A DNA stretch of 17,739 bases from Bacteroidales bacterium (GCA_003557965.1 PWND01000220.1:1-17739), one strand, 5' to 3'; shown: positions 7,527 through 15,348, counted from the first letter of the stretch. Notes: generated from the sequence alone by a model not told the origin. Numbers and translations: made by a program.

Positions 7527-8138
7527 TTATTCTAAAATTATTGAACTTTTACAAGCAAAAGTTTCATCATTATTATTATTCGAAAAAACTATTGTTGTTC
7601 GGTTATTAGAATACTCTGAAAGGCAGTCTTTAAACCACTTCCTTCCTTCATAGTCTAAGTTTGTGCAGGGCTCATCAAGTAAAAGCATGTTGGAAGAACT
7701 GAATAAGCAAACTGCAATTTTAACCCTTTGTTTCATGCCTGATGAAAAGTACCTTATTGGCTTTTTAGAATTACTTCCCAGCTTAGTTAAGTCAATAACT
7801 TTTTCGGGTTTTAATCCCGGGAGTATTTGCCTCATACTAAAGTGAAATCTTAAAAACTCACTTAGAGAAAACTCTTCAATTAACTCCAGATGTGGCGATA
7901 TTAATGATACATTAGAAAATATTTCCTGGCTGCTTAATGTTTTGCTGCCAAGGCTGTATGAGATATTCCCTTCTGTAAGATTGGTAAAGCCTGCAATTAT
8001 TTTGAATAATGAAGATTTTCCTGCTCCATTACTTCCTAATACGGCAGTTTTTGAATTTTCCGTAAACGTATGATTTATGTTACGAAAAACCCATTGCCTG
8101 TCAAATCTTTTTCCGGCTTTATCAAGGGTTACTTGCAT
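7527..8138 (-). CDS. ABC transporter ATPase, possibly CcmA
   Basis: This 203-residue protein is a lone nucleotide-binding subunit with no membrane part. Visible motifs are Walker A GSNGAGKSS (35-43), the signature FSSGMKQ (131-137), Walker B MLLLDEP (151-157) with catalytic Glu156, and the D-loop NLD (160-162). Two switch motifs are unusual. The Q-loop region reads LISPHLELIEE (79-89) with no Gln, and the H-loop reads IVFSNNNND (183-191), so an Asn stands where the switch His is normally found. The length fits CcmA, the ATPase partner of CcmB. ccmB, ccmC and ccmE lie within 4 kb and have no ccmA of their own, so CcmA is the best guess. It could instead serve an unrelated permease. It sits 63 nt after lpxA on the same strand. 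Confidence 0.75.
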   Translation of the reverse strand: MQVTLDKAGKRFDRQWVFRNINHTFTENSKTAVLGSNGAGKSSLFKIIAGFTNLTEGNISYSLGSKTLSSQEIFSNVSLISPHLELIEEFSLSEFLRFHFSMRQILPGLKPEKVIDLTKLGSNSKKPIRYFSSGMKQRVKIAVCLFSSSNMLLLDEPCTNLDYEGRKWFKDCLSEYSNNRTTIVFSNNNNDETFACKSSIILE

Positions 8139-8177
8139 AAAATGCGCTTGGATTAATTTAAAATGTAATCGGAAAAC

Positions 8178-8194
8178 ACCGGCTTTAAACCGGT
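8178..8194 (-). terminator. Weak hairpin after lpxA
   Basis: ACCGG (8178-8182) and CCGGT (8190-8194) form a GC-rich 5-bp stem whose inner TTTAAA can pair further with one bulge. It begins 7 nt after the lpxA stop on the minus strand and is followed there by GTGTTTT. This may be a weak or partial terminator that lowers expression of the downstream ABC ATPase gene. Confidence 0.3.
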
Positions 8195-8201
8195 AAAACC
8201 T

Positions 8202-8990
8202 TTACTTTTCACTTGAGTTGTATCCTTTCATAATACCTCTTTGTGACTTATTAATAAAAGAGATAATTTCATCTCTTTCGGCACTTGCCGGCAGCTCAGT
8301 TTCAATAATGCTTAGAGCTTTTGAAACATTATACCTTTTAAGGTATAAAACTCTGTAAACATCTTGAATTGCATTGATTTGTTTATTATCATAACCCCTT
8401 CTGCGAAGCCCTATTGAATTTACCCCAACATAAGATAAGGGGTCTCTTGCTGCTTTGGTAAAAGGAGGAACGTCTTTTCTCACTAAAGAACCACCACTGA
8501 TCATTGTATGTTTGCCAATATTAACAAACTGGTGCACTGCAGATAACCCGCCAATTATTGCAAAATCATCAATAATTATATGTCCGGCAAGGGTTGCTCC
8601 ATTGGCCAATATACAATTATCTTTTATAACACAGTCATGAGCCACGTGTACGTAGGCCATTAGAAGGCAATTATTTCCAACAACAGTTTTGTTGTATGCT
8701 TTTGTACCTCTGTTAATAGTTACAAACTCGCGTATTGTTGTGTTATTTCCAATCTCAGTAGTTGTTTCTTCTCCAGCAAATTTTAAATCTTGTGGGATAG
8801 CTGATATTACCGCACCCGGAAATATTTTGCAATTTTTGCCAATGCGGGCACCCTCCATGATTGTTACGTTTGAAGCGATCCAGGTCCCTTCACCGATTTC
8901 TACATTGTCATGAATGGTTACAAAAGGTGAAATTGTTACGTTTTTTCCAATTTTTGCTTCAGGATGAATATAAGAAAGTGGTTGGTCCAT
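8202..8990 (-). CDS. lpxA: UDP-N-acetylglucosamine acyltransferase LpxA
   Basis: This 262-residue cytoplasmic enzyme starts lipid A synthesis by transferring a 3-hydroxyacyl chain from ACP to the 3-OH of UDP-GlcNAc. The first about 180 residues are a left-handed beta-helix of hexapeptide repeats, followed by a helical C-terminus with GLRRRGYD. The catalytic His is His118 in VHVAHDC (E. coli His125), and the conserved LAGHIIIDDFAIIGGLSAVHQF stretch is present in shortened motif form around 135-155. The E. coli hydrocarbon-ruler Gly173 aligns with Gly166 here, which leaves the acyl pocket open and fits a long chain (C14 or more). The gene lies 65 nt behind lpxC-fabZ and probably has its own promoter within or just before that gap. 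Confidence 0.95.
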   Translation of the reverse strand: MDQPLSYIHPEAKIGKNVTISPFVTIHDNVEIGEGTWIASNVTIMEGARIGKNCKIFPGAVISAIPQDLKFAGEETTTEIGNNTTIREFVTINRGTKAYNKTVVGNNCLLMAYVHVAHDCVIKDNCILANGATLAGHIIIDDFAIIGGLSAVHQFVNIGKHTMISGGSLVRKDVPPFTKAARDPLSYVGVNSIGLRRRGYDNKQINAIQDVYRVLYLKRYNVSKALSIIETELPASAERDEIISFINKSQRGIMKGYNSSEK

Positions 8991-9047
8991 ATTACAGTAT
9001 TAGCTCAGTTAATATTGTTGTTTCGGTTTTGTATTGAAATTAAATGC

Positions 9048-9079
9048 CAAAGATATTAATTCTCTGCGTTTTTTACAAT
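9048..9079 (-). promoter_or_regulatory. Possible internal promoter for lpxA
   Basis: On the minus strand TATCTTTG (9048-9055) fits the TAnnTTTG -7 element, with ATTG (9076-9079) 20 nt upstream as a 3-of-4 match to the -33 TTTG. The -33 element lies within the last codons of lpxC-fabZ. Initiation would be about 50 nt before the lpxA ATG, so lpxA could be partly uncoupled from lpxC-fabZ. Confidence 0.35.
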
Positions 9080-10456
9080 TTGTGCCATCACTTCTGATTC
9101 AAGCACTATTTTGTTGCCTACATAAGCATATGCTTGCATGTGGCATAATCCTCGTCTGATTGGCGACAATAAGGTTAACTTAAGTATTAATGTATCACCG
9201 GGAACTACTTTTTGCTTAAATCTTGCATTGTCTATTTTTAAAAAATATGTACTATAATTTTCAGGGTCTTCAATGCCGGAAAAGATAAACAAACCACCGG
9301 CCTGTGCAAGTGCTTCAATCATTAATACACCCGGCATCACAGGCTCATTTGGAAAGTGCCCTACAAAAAATGTTTCATTATAGGTTACATTCTTTACTGC
9401 AACTATATGCTTGTCTGATAATTCTATGGCTTTATCAACAAGTAGAAACGGGTAACGATGCGGTAGCATCTTCTTAATTTTATTTATATCATATACTGGC
9501 TTTGCAGTTGGGTCGTACTTAGGTATTTTTGCATCTTCAATTTGTTTTTTCCTTATGTTTATCAGCTCTTTGGCAAACTTTATATTCGATGCATGGCCGG
9601 GTTTGCGTGCAATTATATGTGCTTTCACGGGAAAACCTGTAAGAGTGAGATCTCCCAAAATATCTAACAGCTTATGGCGTGCAGGCTCATTATTATAATA
9701 TAACTCAAGGTTGTTTAATATTCCTTCCGGTTTTATATCAACATTCGGCTTACTGAAAACTTTAGCTAATTTATTAAGCTCATCCTGGGTAACATCCCTG
9801 TCAACAAAAACAATTGCATTGCTTAAATCTCCCCCTTTTATTAAATTGTTAGATAGTAGTAACTCCAATTCATGCAGAAATACAAATGTCCGGCAAGGTG
9901 CTATTTGCTCAGCAAAATCTTCTATATTGTTTAGCTTTGCATGTTGTGGTGGAAGTACTTTCGACTGAAAGTCAATCATACTGGAAATTTTAAAGGTATC
10001 ACTGGGAACAGCAATTATTTCACAGTCTTTTTCCTCATCATAGAAGTGAATTGTTTCCTTAAGTTCAAAATATTCTAAAGCTGCTTGCTGTTCTATAACA
10101 CCAGCCTCCTTTATTGCTTCTACAAAATACTTGCTGCTGCCATCCATTATTGGGGTTTCCGGACAGTTTACTTCTATCAGGACATTATTGACCTGCATGC
10201 CGGTAAGTGCTGCTAAAATGTGTTCAACGGTGGCAACACTATTTCCGCCCTGCTCTAATGTTGTACCTCTTGATGTATTGGTTACATTCTCAACACTTGC
10301 TTTTATAATAGCATCAGGGCCTATATCTGTTCTTAAAAAGCGAATTCCGGTGTTTTCACCAGTTGGTTTTAAAGTAAGTGTAACTTCTTTTCCTGTGTGT
10401 AAACCCACTCCTTTCAGGGAAACCTCTTTTTTTATTGTTTTTTGCTTTTCACTCAT
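9056..10456 (-). CDS. lpxC/fabZ: Bifunctional LpxC deacetylase / FabZ dehydratase
   Basis: This 466-residue fusion joins two envelope-lipid enzymes. Residues 1 to about 305 are LpxC, the zinc deacetylase of UDP-3-O-acyl-GlcNAc and the committed lipid A step. Its zinc ligands are His79 (TVEHILAALTGM), His261 and Asp265 (HKLLDILGDL), and His288 in KPGHASN is the expected acid/base. Residues about 318-466 are FabZ, the 3-hydroxyacyl-ACP dehydratase, with LPHRYPFLLVD (331-341), catalytic His367 in GHFPNEPVMPG, and Glu381. The 3-hydroxyacyl-ACP substrate of FabZ is also the acyl donor used by LpxA and LpxD, so the fusion couples the branch point between phospholipid and lipid A. The fusion is a known Bacteroidota feature. 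Both halves look intact. Confidence 0.97.
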   Translation of the reverse strand: MSEKQKTIKKEVSLKGVGLHTGKEVTLTLKPTGENTGIRFLRTDIGPDAIIKASVENVTNTSRGTTLEQGGNSVATVEHILAALTGMQVNNVLIEVNCPETPIMDGSSKYFVEAIKEAGVIEQQAALEYFELKETIHFYDEEKDCEIIAVPSDTFKISSMIDFQSKVLPPQHAKLNNIEDFAEQIAPCRTFVFLHELELLLSNNLIKGGDLSNAIVFVDRDVTQDELNKLAKVFSKPNVDIKPEGILNNLELYYNNEPARHKLLDILGDLTLTGFPVKAHIIARKPGHASNIKFAKELINIRKKQIEDAKIPKYDPTAKPVYDINKIKKMLPHRYPFLLVDKAIELSDKHIVAVKNVTYNETFFVGHFPNEPVMPGVLMIEALAQAGGLFIFSGIEDPENYSTYFLKIDNARFKQKVVPGDTLILKLTLLSPIRRGLCHMQAYAYVGNKIVLESEVMAQIVKNAEN

Positions 10457-10493
10457 GATGGCTTTATATTGTCAGTTGGTAATAATAAAACAA

Positions 10494-10518
10494 TATTAAA
10501 GGCCTTTAGCCTTTAATA
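10494..10518 (-). promoter_or_regulatory. Perfect 10-bp hairpin in the lpxC-fabZ leader
   Basis: TATTAAAGGC (10494-10503) and GCCTTTAATA (10509-10518) are perfect inverted arms around the loop CTTTA. The element sits 38 bp before the lpxC-fabZ start and 110 bp after the lpxD stop. On the minus strand it is followed by TTGTTTTATTATT. It could terminate lpxD transcripts or form an attenuator or stability hairpin in the lpxC-fabZ leader. Confidence 0.5.
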
Positions 10519-10581
10519 AAAGCTTTGCTATTAAATACTTGATTATAATACAATTTGTGATGATTGCATTAATTTTCGGGG

Positions 10582-10589
10582 CAAATATA
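10582..10589 (-). promoter_or_regulatory. Possible -7 element for lpxC-fabZ
   Basis: TATATTTG on the minus strand fits TAnnTTTG, but no TTTG is found 19-21 nt upstream. If used, the leader would be about 120 nt and would contain the hairpin at 10494-10518. Confidence 0.2.
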
Positions 10590-10628
10590 TCAAAAAAATA
10601 TAGAACTGGAGTAATTTAAAAAGATGTT

Positions 10629-11663
10629 TTACTCTTTTGATAAAGATTTAATTTTGTTTTCGAGTTCTTCTATTCTTTTAATGAGTTTTTCGAAATTCCT
10701 GAAGTGGACGTATGCTTTTCTGTATTTTACAAGGTCAAATGCCGGAGAACCCATAATAACTTCATTGTCGGCAATATTTGAACCAATTCCTGATTGTGCT
10801 GCAATTTTTACATTATTGCCAATACATAAATGGCCGCTTATGCCTACCTGGCCACCTATCATACAATTGTCTCCCACCTTTGATGAACCTGCTATCCCAC
10901 TTTGTGCAGCAATCACGGTGTTTTCACCAATTTGAACATTATGTGCTATTTGAATCAGGTTATCAAGTTTTACGCCCTTTTTAATAACGGTAGAACCTAA
11001 AGTAGCCCTGTCAATTGTAGTATTTGCGCCAACCTCTACATTATCATGAAGTATTACATTCCCGATCTGCGCAATTTTTTTATAATGATTATCGGTTTGC
11101 GGACTAAAACCAAATCCATCTGCCCCTATTATTGCTCCTGAATGTATGATGCATGAGTTGCCAATTTCTGAATGACTGTATATTTTAACACCCGAATTTA
11201 AAATACAGTTATCTCCGATTGTTACATTATCTGCAATATAACAATGTGAATGTATCATTACATTTTTACCAATAGTGCAATTCTCTCCAATATAAGCAAA
11301 TTCACCAACATAAGTGTTTTCTCCTGTTTTTACACTTGCAGACACAAAGGCTAAAGATGAAATACCTTTCTTTTCAGGCTTGGATTTTTGATATAATTCT
11401 AATAGCCGTGCAAGCGAGTTATATGCATTATCAACCTTAATAATGGTAGTTTTTAATCCATCTTCCGGGTTGAAGTCATTGTTTACCAATACAATTGAAG
11501 CGTTGGTTTTATATATGTATGGGGTATATGCCGGATTTGAAAGAAAACTAATTGAACCTTCTTCGGCTTCTTCAATCTTCGAAACCTTATTTACCACTAC
11601 ATCAGGATTCCCCTCAATCGTTCCATGAAGGAAACTAGCGATCTCTTTTGCTGAATAATTCAT
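10629..11663 (-). CDS. lpxD: UDP-3-O-acylglucosamine N-acyltransferase LpxD
   Basis: This 344-residue product matches the usual LpxD length (about 340). LpxD adds the second 3-hydroxyacyl chain, N-linked, to UDP-3-O-acyl-glucosamine after LpxC. The N-terminal uridine-binding domain (1-100) includes EEGSISFLSNPAY. A hexapeptide beta-helix (about 105-300) includes GADGFGFSP (180-188), VGANTTIDRATLG and LIQIAHNVQIG with catalytic His241 (E. coli His239). The second important His is also present (His278 in GISGHLCIG, E. coli His276). A C-terminal helix rich in Lys and Glu (about 320-344) could form the ACP-binding or trimer coil. It is the canonical copy; compare the diverged paralogue at 5841-6779. 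lpxC-fabZ follows after 172 nt. Confidence 0.95.
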   Translation of the reverse strand: MNYSAKEIASFLHGTIEGNPDVVVNKVSKIEEAEEGSISFLSNPAYTPYIYKTNASIVLVNNDFNPEDGLKTTIIKVDNAYNSLARLLELYQKSKPEKKGISSLAFVSASVKTGENTYVGEFAYIGENCTIGKNVMIHSHCYIADNVTIGDNCILNSGVKIYSHSEIGNSCIIHSGAIIGADGFGFSPQTDNHYKKIAQIGNVILHDNVEVGANTTIDRATLGSTVIKKGVKLDNLIQIAHNVQIGENTVIAAQSGIAGSSKVGDNCMIGGQVGISGHLCIGNNVKIAAQSGIGSNIADNEVIMGSPAFDLVKYRKAYVHFRNFEKLIKRIEELENKIKSLSKE

Positions 11664-11733
11664 TTATAATGACAATATATTGAAAATTGGGTCTTTTAAT
11701 TTTAATGCAAGTTAGCAATAATTAATATATCCG

Positions 11734-11741
11734 CAAAATTA
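11734..11741 (-). promoter_or_regulatory. Possible -7 element for lpxD
   Basis: TAATTTTG on the minus strand fits TAnnTTTG in the 166-bp gap between the HD-domain gene and lpxD. The -33 position holds no good TTTG. A start here would give a leader of about 65 nt. Confidence 0.25.
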
Positions 11742-11829
11742 TAAAAAATTACTAACTAAAAGAATAAAATGTAAAAATTGAATAATAACACGCCAATAAG
11801 ACTATAATGGCAAAGTTGGCAATAAATTA

Positions 11830-13077
11830 TTATAGGTGTTTTAAAACCTCTTTTGGATAACATATATAGTGCTTTTCCACGTCTTTTGTAATTACGGCGT
11901 CATTTAAGTAATCGCTTGCTTCTGTTAGCTCAACCAGTTCACCATTTTTCATCAATACATTTATGTTTCCTATTGCGGGATCATACGCGTTATTACATGC
12001 AATTCCCTTAAAAACAAAGTAATCCACGTGGTCGTCAGGCAATTTTAGTGTCTTTTTGGTGAGTTTGGTAATTTTCTCAACATAGCTTTCACTAAACTCT
12101 TCTCGCTGAATTTCTATTTTGTATAAGTTGCGGTTAATAAGATTACTGCATAACTTTGACAATACCTTGTCGCTACACTCTGCCCATACTTTTATTGATG
12201 CCAGCACATCAAAATCATCCAGTGCAGCAAAATTGTCAAGCAGGCTGCTGTCTTTTTCAAAATCAGCTTTATAATATTTCTTTGATAAAAATAAATTTAA
12301 TGCGGGTGTTGAAAAAATCTTTTCTCCGCTCAATGATAGCTCTTTAGCCCTGCGCAGGATGTTAATGAGAAGGTTTTCTGCAGCTATTACTGTTTTGTGA
12401 AGATACACCTGCCAGTACATTAAACGACGTGCAATTAAAAATTTCTCTATCGAATAAACGCCTTTTTCATCAATAACAAGATTATTGTCATAAATATTCA
12501 GCATTTTTATTATGCGGTCATAGCTTATAACGCCTTCAGAAACTCCTGTAAAATAGCAATCTCTGTTTAAGTAATCCAGCCTGTCCATATCCAGTTGGCC
12601 GGAAACCAGTGAATATAAATACCCCTTGTTGTATTTGTTTGTGTAAATGTCTTTTGCCATTAATATACTGCTGCCAAATGTTTTTTCTAAACGATCAAAA
12701 AACAGTATTGACAAATCCTCATGGTTCATATTGTGAACAATTGAATCTTCCAGGGCATGTGAAAATGGCCCGTGGCCTATGTCATGAAGTAGTATAGCTA
12801 TAGAAACTGCCAGTGCCTCTTCGTTAGAAATATCATGGCCCTTAAACCTTAAAACATCCAGAGCCTGGCTAGTCAGGTACATTGAACCCATTGCATGATG
12901 AAAACGGGTGTGCAAAGCTCCGGGATACACCAACTGTGTTAGCCCTAATTGCTTAATACGCCTCAATCTTTGGAAATATGAGTTTTCTATTAAATCAAAT
13001 ATTTCCTCAAACGGAACGTTTATAAATCCATATACAGGATCATTAAATATTTTTAATTTGTTTAAAGCCTGGCTCAT
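11830..13077 (-). CDS. HD-domain phosphohydrolase (COG1078 / dNTPase-like)
   Basis: This 415-residue cytoplasmic protein of the HD superfamily resembles SAMHD1/dGTPase-like enzymes. Metal-site residues are visible in order: His61 in TRFHHAMG, His98-Asp99 in LLHDIGHGPFSHALE, and Asp165 in QLDMDRLDYLNRD. This completes the H...HD...D set. The opening stretch FNDPVYGFI followed by YFQRLRRIKQLG is typical of the COG1078 group. Members hydrolyse nucleoside triphosphates or are uncharacterised; the substrate here cannot be read from sequence. The gene starts the minus-strand lpx cluster and diverges from porX across a 226-bp gap. Co-transcription with lpxD is possible, but the 166-bp gap argues for separate control. 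Confidence 0.85.
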   Translation of the reverse strand: MSQALNKLKIFNDPVYGFINVPFEEIFDLIENSYFQRLRRIKQLGLTQLVYPGALHTRFHHAMGSMYLTSQALDVLRFKGHDISNEEALAVSIAILLHDIGHGPFSHALEDSIVHNMNHEDLSILFFDRLEKTFGSSILMAKDIYTNKYNKGYLYSLVSGQLDMDRLDYLNRDCYFTGVSEGVISYDRIIKMLNIYDNNLVIDEKGVYSIEKFLIARRLMYWQVYLHKTVIAAENLLINILRRAKELSLSGEKIFSTPALNLFLSKKYYKADFEKDSSLLDNFAALDDFDVLASIKVWAECSDKVLSKLCSNLINRNLYKIEIQREEFSESYVEKITKLTKKTLKLPDDHVDYFVFKGIACNNAYDPAIGNINVLMKNGELVELTEASDYLNDAVITKDVEKHYICYPKEVLKHL

Positions 13078-13112
13078 TAATATTACCTTTTAGTAAAACT
13101 GTGTGATTTTTT

Positions 13113-13141
13113 AAACTTAATTCCAATTGTTTATTAAGTTT
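13113..13141. repeat. Inverted repeat in the HD gene/porX divergent region
   Basis: AAACTTAAT (13113-13121) and ATTAAGTTT (13133-13141) are perfect 9-bp arms around an 11-nt centre that itself contains CAATTG. It lies 36 bp before the HD gene start in the divergent region. It is AT-rich, so chance is possible, but position and length fit an operator or a leader hairpin. Confidence 0.35.
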
Positions 13142-13152
13142 TGAATTTCAAA
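13140..13152. promoter_or_regulatory. Operator-like palindrome near the porX promoter
   Basis: TTTGAA-T-TTCAAA is a perfect palindrome with one central base. It directly abuts the inverted repeat at 13113-13141 and overlaps the -33 position of the candidate porX promoter (13146-13149). A dimeric regulator bound here could affect porX transcription. Confidence 0.25.
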
Positions 13153-13176
13153 TGTCGGTAATTTTAATTAAATTTG
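13146..13176 (+). promoter_or_regulatory. Possible porX promoter
   Basis: TAAATTTG (13169-13176) fits the -7 consensus TAnnTTTG, with TTTC (13146-13149) 19 nt upstream as a 3-of-4 match to TTTG. The leader before the porX ATG at 13304 would be about 120 nt. The rest of the 226-bp gap is AT-rich with no gene. Confidence 0.3.
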
Positions 13177-13303
13177 CTAATGTTCGAAAATTTAAAACAA
13201 AAAAGTTTTTTATTTTTTTAAATAATAATAAAGATAGCCTGGTATAGCTGATATAACACTAATAGGGCAATTCTTGCTAACATAATTTGATATTACATAA
13301 AGT

Positions 13304-14854
13304 ATGAGTATAAATATTCTTTGGGCAGACGATGAAATAGACCTTTTAAAACCACATTTATTATTTTTAGAGGAAAAAGGATATAAGCTGGAAACTGCGA
13401 CTAATGGCAATGAGGCACTTGACCTTATCCAGCAAAATGACTTCGATATTGTGTTTTTGGATGAAAACATGCCGGGGCTAAGTGGGCTTGAAACGCTTTC
13501 CAAAATAAAAAACAAATGGCCTGCACTGCCTGTAATTATGATAACGAAAAGTGAGGAAGAAGCAATTATGGAAGATGCTATTGGAAGTAAAATAGCTGAC
13601 TACCTCATTAAGCCGGTGAACCCTCACCAAATTTTGTTAGCACTAAAGAAAACACTTGATAACAGGCGGCTAATAAATGAAAAAACTGCAATGGCTTATC
13701 AACAGGAGTTTAGGCAGCTTGGCATGCAGCTTAGTGGGAGAATTGAACATGATGAATGGATAGAACTGTACAAGAAAATTACTTACTGGGAACTTGAACT
13801 CGAAAACTCCAAAGATGAAAGCCTTAATGAAATTCTTAAAATGCAAAAAACAGAAGCAAATGCAATGTTTTCTGATTATGTTGAAAAGAACTATATAGAC
13901 TGGCTAAAATCTGACAGTGATGATAAACCGGTTTTTTCACACAATGCTTTTAAAGAAAAATGCCTAAGCTCAATAAAAAATAATGAAAAAACATTCTTAA
14001 TTGTTATTGATAATTTAAGATTTGACCAGTGGAAAATTTTGCAGCCCAAATTTGAAGAACTTTTTATTGTAGAAAAAGAAGATATTTATTTTAGCATTCT
14101 ACCTACTGTAACACAGTATGCAAGAAATGCTTTTTTTGCCGGGCTGGTTCCTTCTGACATAATAAAGAAATATCCGCAATATTGGGGGAAGAATGATGAA
14201 AGCTCCAGAAACCAATTTGAAGCAGAGTTGCTCAACGAACAATTGAAGCGAAATGGAGTAAATATAAAAACTAATTATAATAAAATTTTATCTTTAAACG
14301 CAGGGAAAAAATTTGCAGAAAACATAGGCAACTATATGAATGCCCAATTAAATGTGGTTGTTTATAATTTTGTTGACATGCTGTCGCATTCCCGTACAGA
14401 AATGGAAGTAATAAAAGAGCTGGTTGATGATGAGGCTGCCTACAGATCATTAACTCAAAGTTGGTTTGAACACTCACCATTATATGATATAATTGATTAC
14501 CTGGCAGAAAAGAAAATCAATGTTATTTTAACCACTGACCATGGCTCTATAAAAGTAGCTAACCCGGTGAAAGTTGTTGGTGATAAAAACACAAATACAA
14601 ACTTAAGGTTTAAAACAGGCAAAAACCTTCAATATAGCGAAAAGGACGTGTTTGAAGTTAGTAATCCCGCTGATGTATTTCTTCCTCGTGAAAATATAAG
14701 CAGCAGATATATTTTTGCTAAAGAAAATAACTTTTTTGTTTATCCAAATAATTACAACTATTATGTTAATTATTACAAGGAGACCTTTCAGCACGGGGGT
14801 ATTTCGCTTGAAGAAGTTCTTGTGCCGATAGTATTTTTTAAACCTAAAGCTTAA
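13304..14854 (+). CDS. porX: PorX-type response regulator with PglZ domain
   Basis: This 516-residue two-domain protein has a CheY-like receiver at residues 1-120: acidic Asp9/Asp10, phospho-acceptor Asp53 in FLDENMPG, Thr81, and Lys103 in LIKPVNP. A three-helix linker (about 125-205) leads to a PglZ domain (about 225-510) of the alkaline-phosphatase superfamily. Likely metal and catalytic positions are Asp236 in VIDNLRFDQW, Thr268 or Thr270 in PTVTQYAR, Asp358 and His362 in FVDMLSHSR, Asp412-His413 in TTDHGS and His497 in FQHGG. There is no DNA-binding domain. PorX in Porphyromonas and Flavobacterium regulates the type IX secretion system and has phosphodiesterase activity on oligonucleotides. 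The partner kinase PorY is not in the window. All key residues appear present, so an active enzyme is expected. Confidence 0.93.
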   Translation: MSINILWADDEIDLLKPHLLFLEEKGYKLETATNGNEALDLIQQNDFDIVFLDENMPGLSGLETLSKIKNKWPALPVIMITKSEEEAIMEDAIGSKIADYLIKPVNPHQILLALKKTLDNRRLINEKTAMAYQQEFRQLGMQLSGRIEHDEWIELYKKITYWELELENSKDESLNEILKMQKTEANAMFSDYVEKNYIDWLKSDSDDKPVFSHNAFKEKCLSSIKNNEKTFLIVIDNLRFDQWKILQPKFEELFIVEKEDIYFSILPTVTQYARNAFFAGLVPSDIIKKYPQYWGKNDESSRNQFEAELLNEQLKRNGVNIKTNYNKILSLNAGKKFAENIGNYMNAQLNVVVYNFVDMLSHSRTEMEVIKELVDDEAAYRSLTQSWFEHSPLYDIIDYLAEKKINVILTTDHGSIKVANPVKVVGDKNTNTNLRFKTGKNLQYSEKDVFEVSNPADVFLPRENISSRYIFAKENNFFVYPNNYNYYVNYYKETFQHGGISLEEVLVPIVFFKPKA

Positions 14855-14918
14855 TTAACGCTAACCGAAGTTATTTGTGATGAAACACATTTGAAACTTA
14901 GTGGAAATGTAAAAAAAA

Positions 14919-15344
14919 ATGGTTAAAGAATTAGTTTGTAAAAACATTAAGGAAATACCAGGCACTGCGAATAAAGCTTTGAGCTTTTTTCCTGATAATA
15001 AATTATTTGCAGTGTACGGGCCTATGGGAGTTGGTAAAACCACTTTTATTAAAGCATTATGCAAAGAACTTGGAGTTAAAGATATAGTTAACAGCCCAAG
15101 TTTTGGACTGGTTCATAATTATAAATTACCAAATAATGATCCTGTATATCACTTTGATTTTTACAGAATAAAGAAGCAAGAAGAAGCTTTTGATATAGGT
15201 TATGAGGATTATTTTTTTTCAGGGCATTATTGCTTTATTGAATGGCCGGAAAAAGTTACAGAACTGCTTCCCAATGATTGTGTGAAAATATTTATGAAAG
15301 AAGATAATGGGGTTAGGTTTTTTAGTATAGAAACTAATAATTAG
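14919..15344 (+). CDS. tsaE: tRNA t6A-modification ATPase TsaE
   Basis: The 141-residue product is normal for TsaE (YjeE). It is the ATPase that, with TsaB, TsaC and TsaD, makes N6-threonylcarbamoyladenosine at position 37 of ANN-decoding tRNAs. Family motifs are Walker A GPMGVGKTT (34-42), SPSFGLVHNY (59-68; usually SPTFTLV), HFDFYRI (78-84; usually H-x-D-x-Y-R) and FIEWPEK (106-112). tRNA-Lys(UUU), encoded 1.2 kb away, is one of the substrates of this pathway. The start at 14919 follows a run of A directly. The alanine dehydrogenase gene starts 4 nt after the stop, so these two are almost certainly one transcript. Confidence 0.94.
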   Translation: MVKELVCKNIKEIPGTANKALSFFPDNKLFAVYGPMGVGKTTFIKALCKELGVKDIVNSPSFGLVHNYKLPNNDPVYHFDFYRIKKQEEAFDIGYEDYFFSGHYCFIEWPEKVTELLPNDCVKIFMKEDNGVRFFSIETNN

Positions 15345-15348
15345 ACTT

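Noticed and set aside
7563..7580. Short ATT repeat in the ABC ATPase gene
   Set aside because: Only about four units, in frame, coding the NNNN run in the H-loop region. It is too short to claim variable length, and a change in number would not shift the frame.
10131..10499. Plus-strand frame of 122 codons opposite lpxC-fabZ
   Set aside because: It lies opposite the conserved LpxC N-terminal domain and has no recognisable motif. It is a shadow frame.
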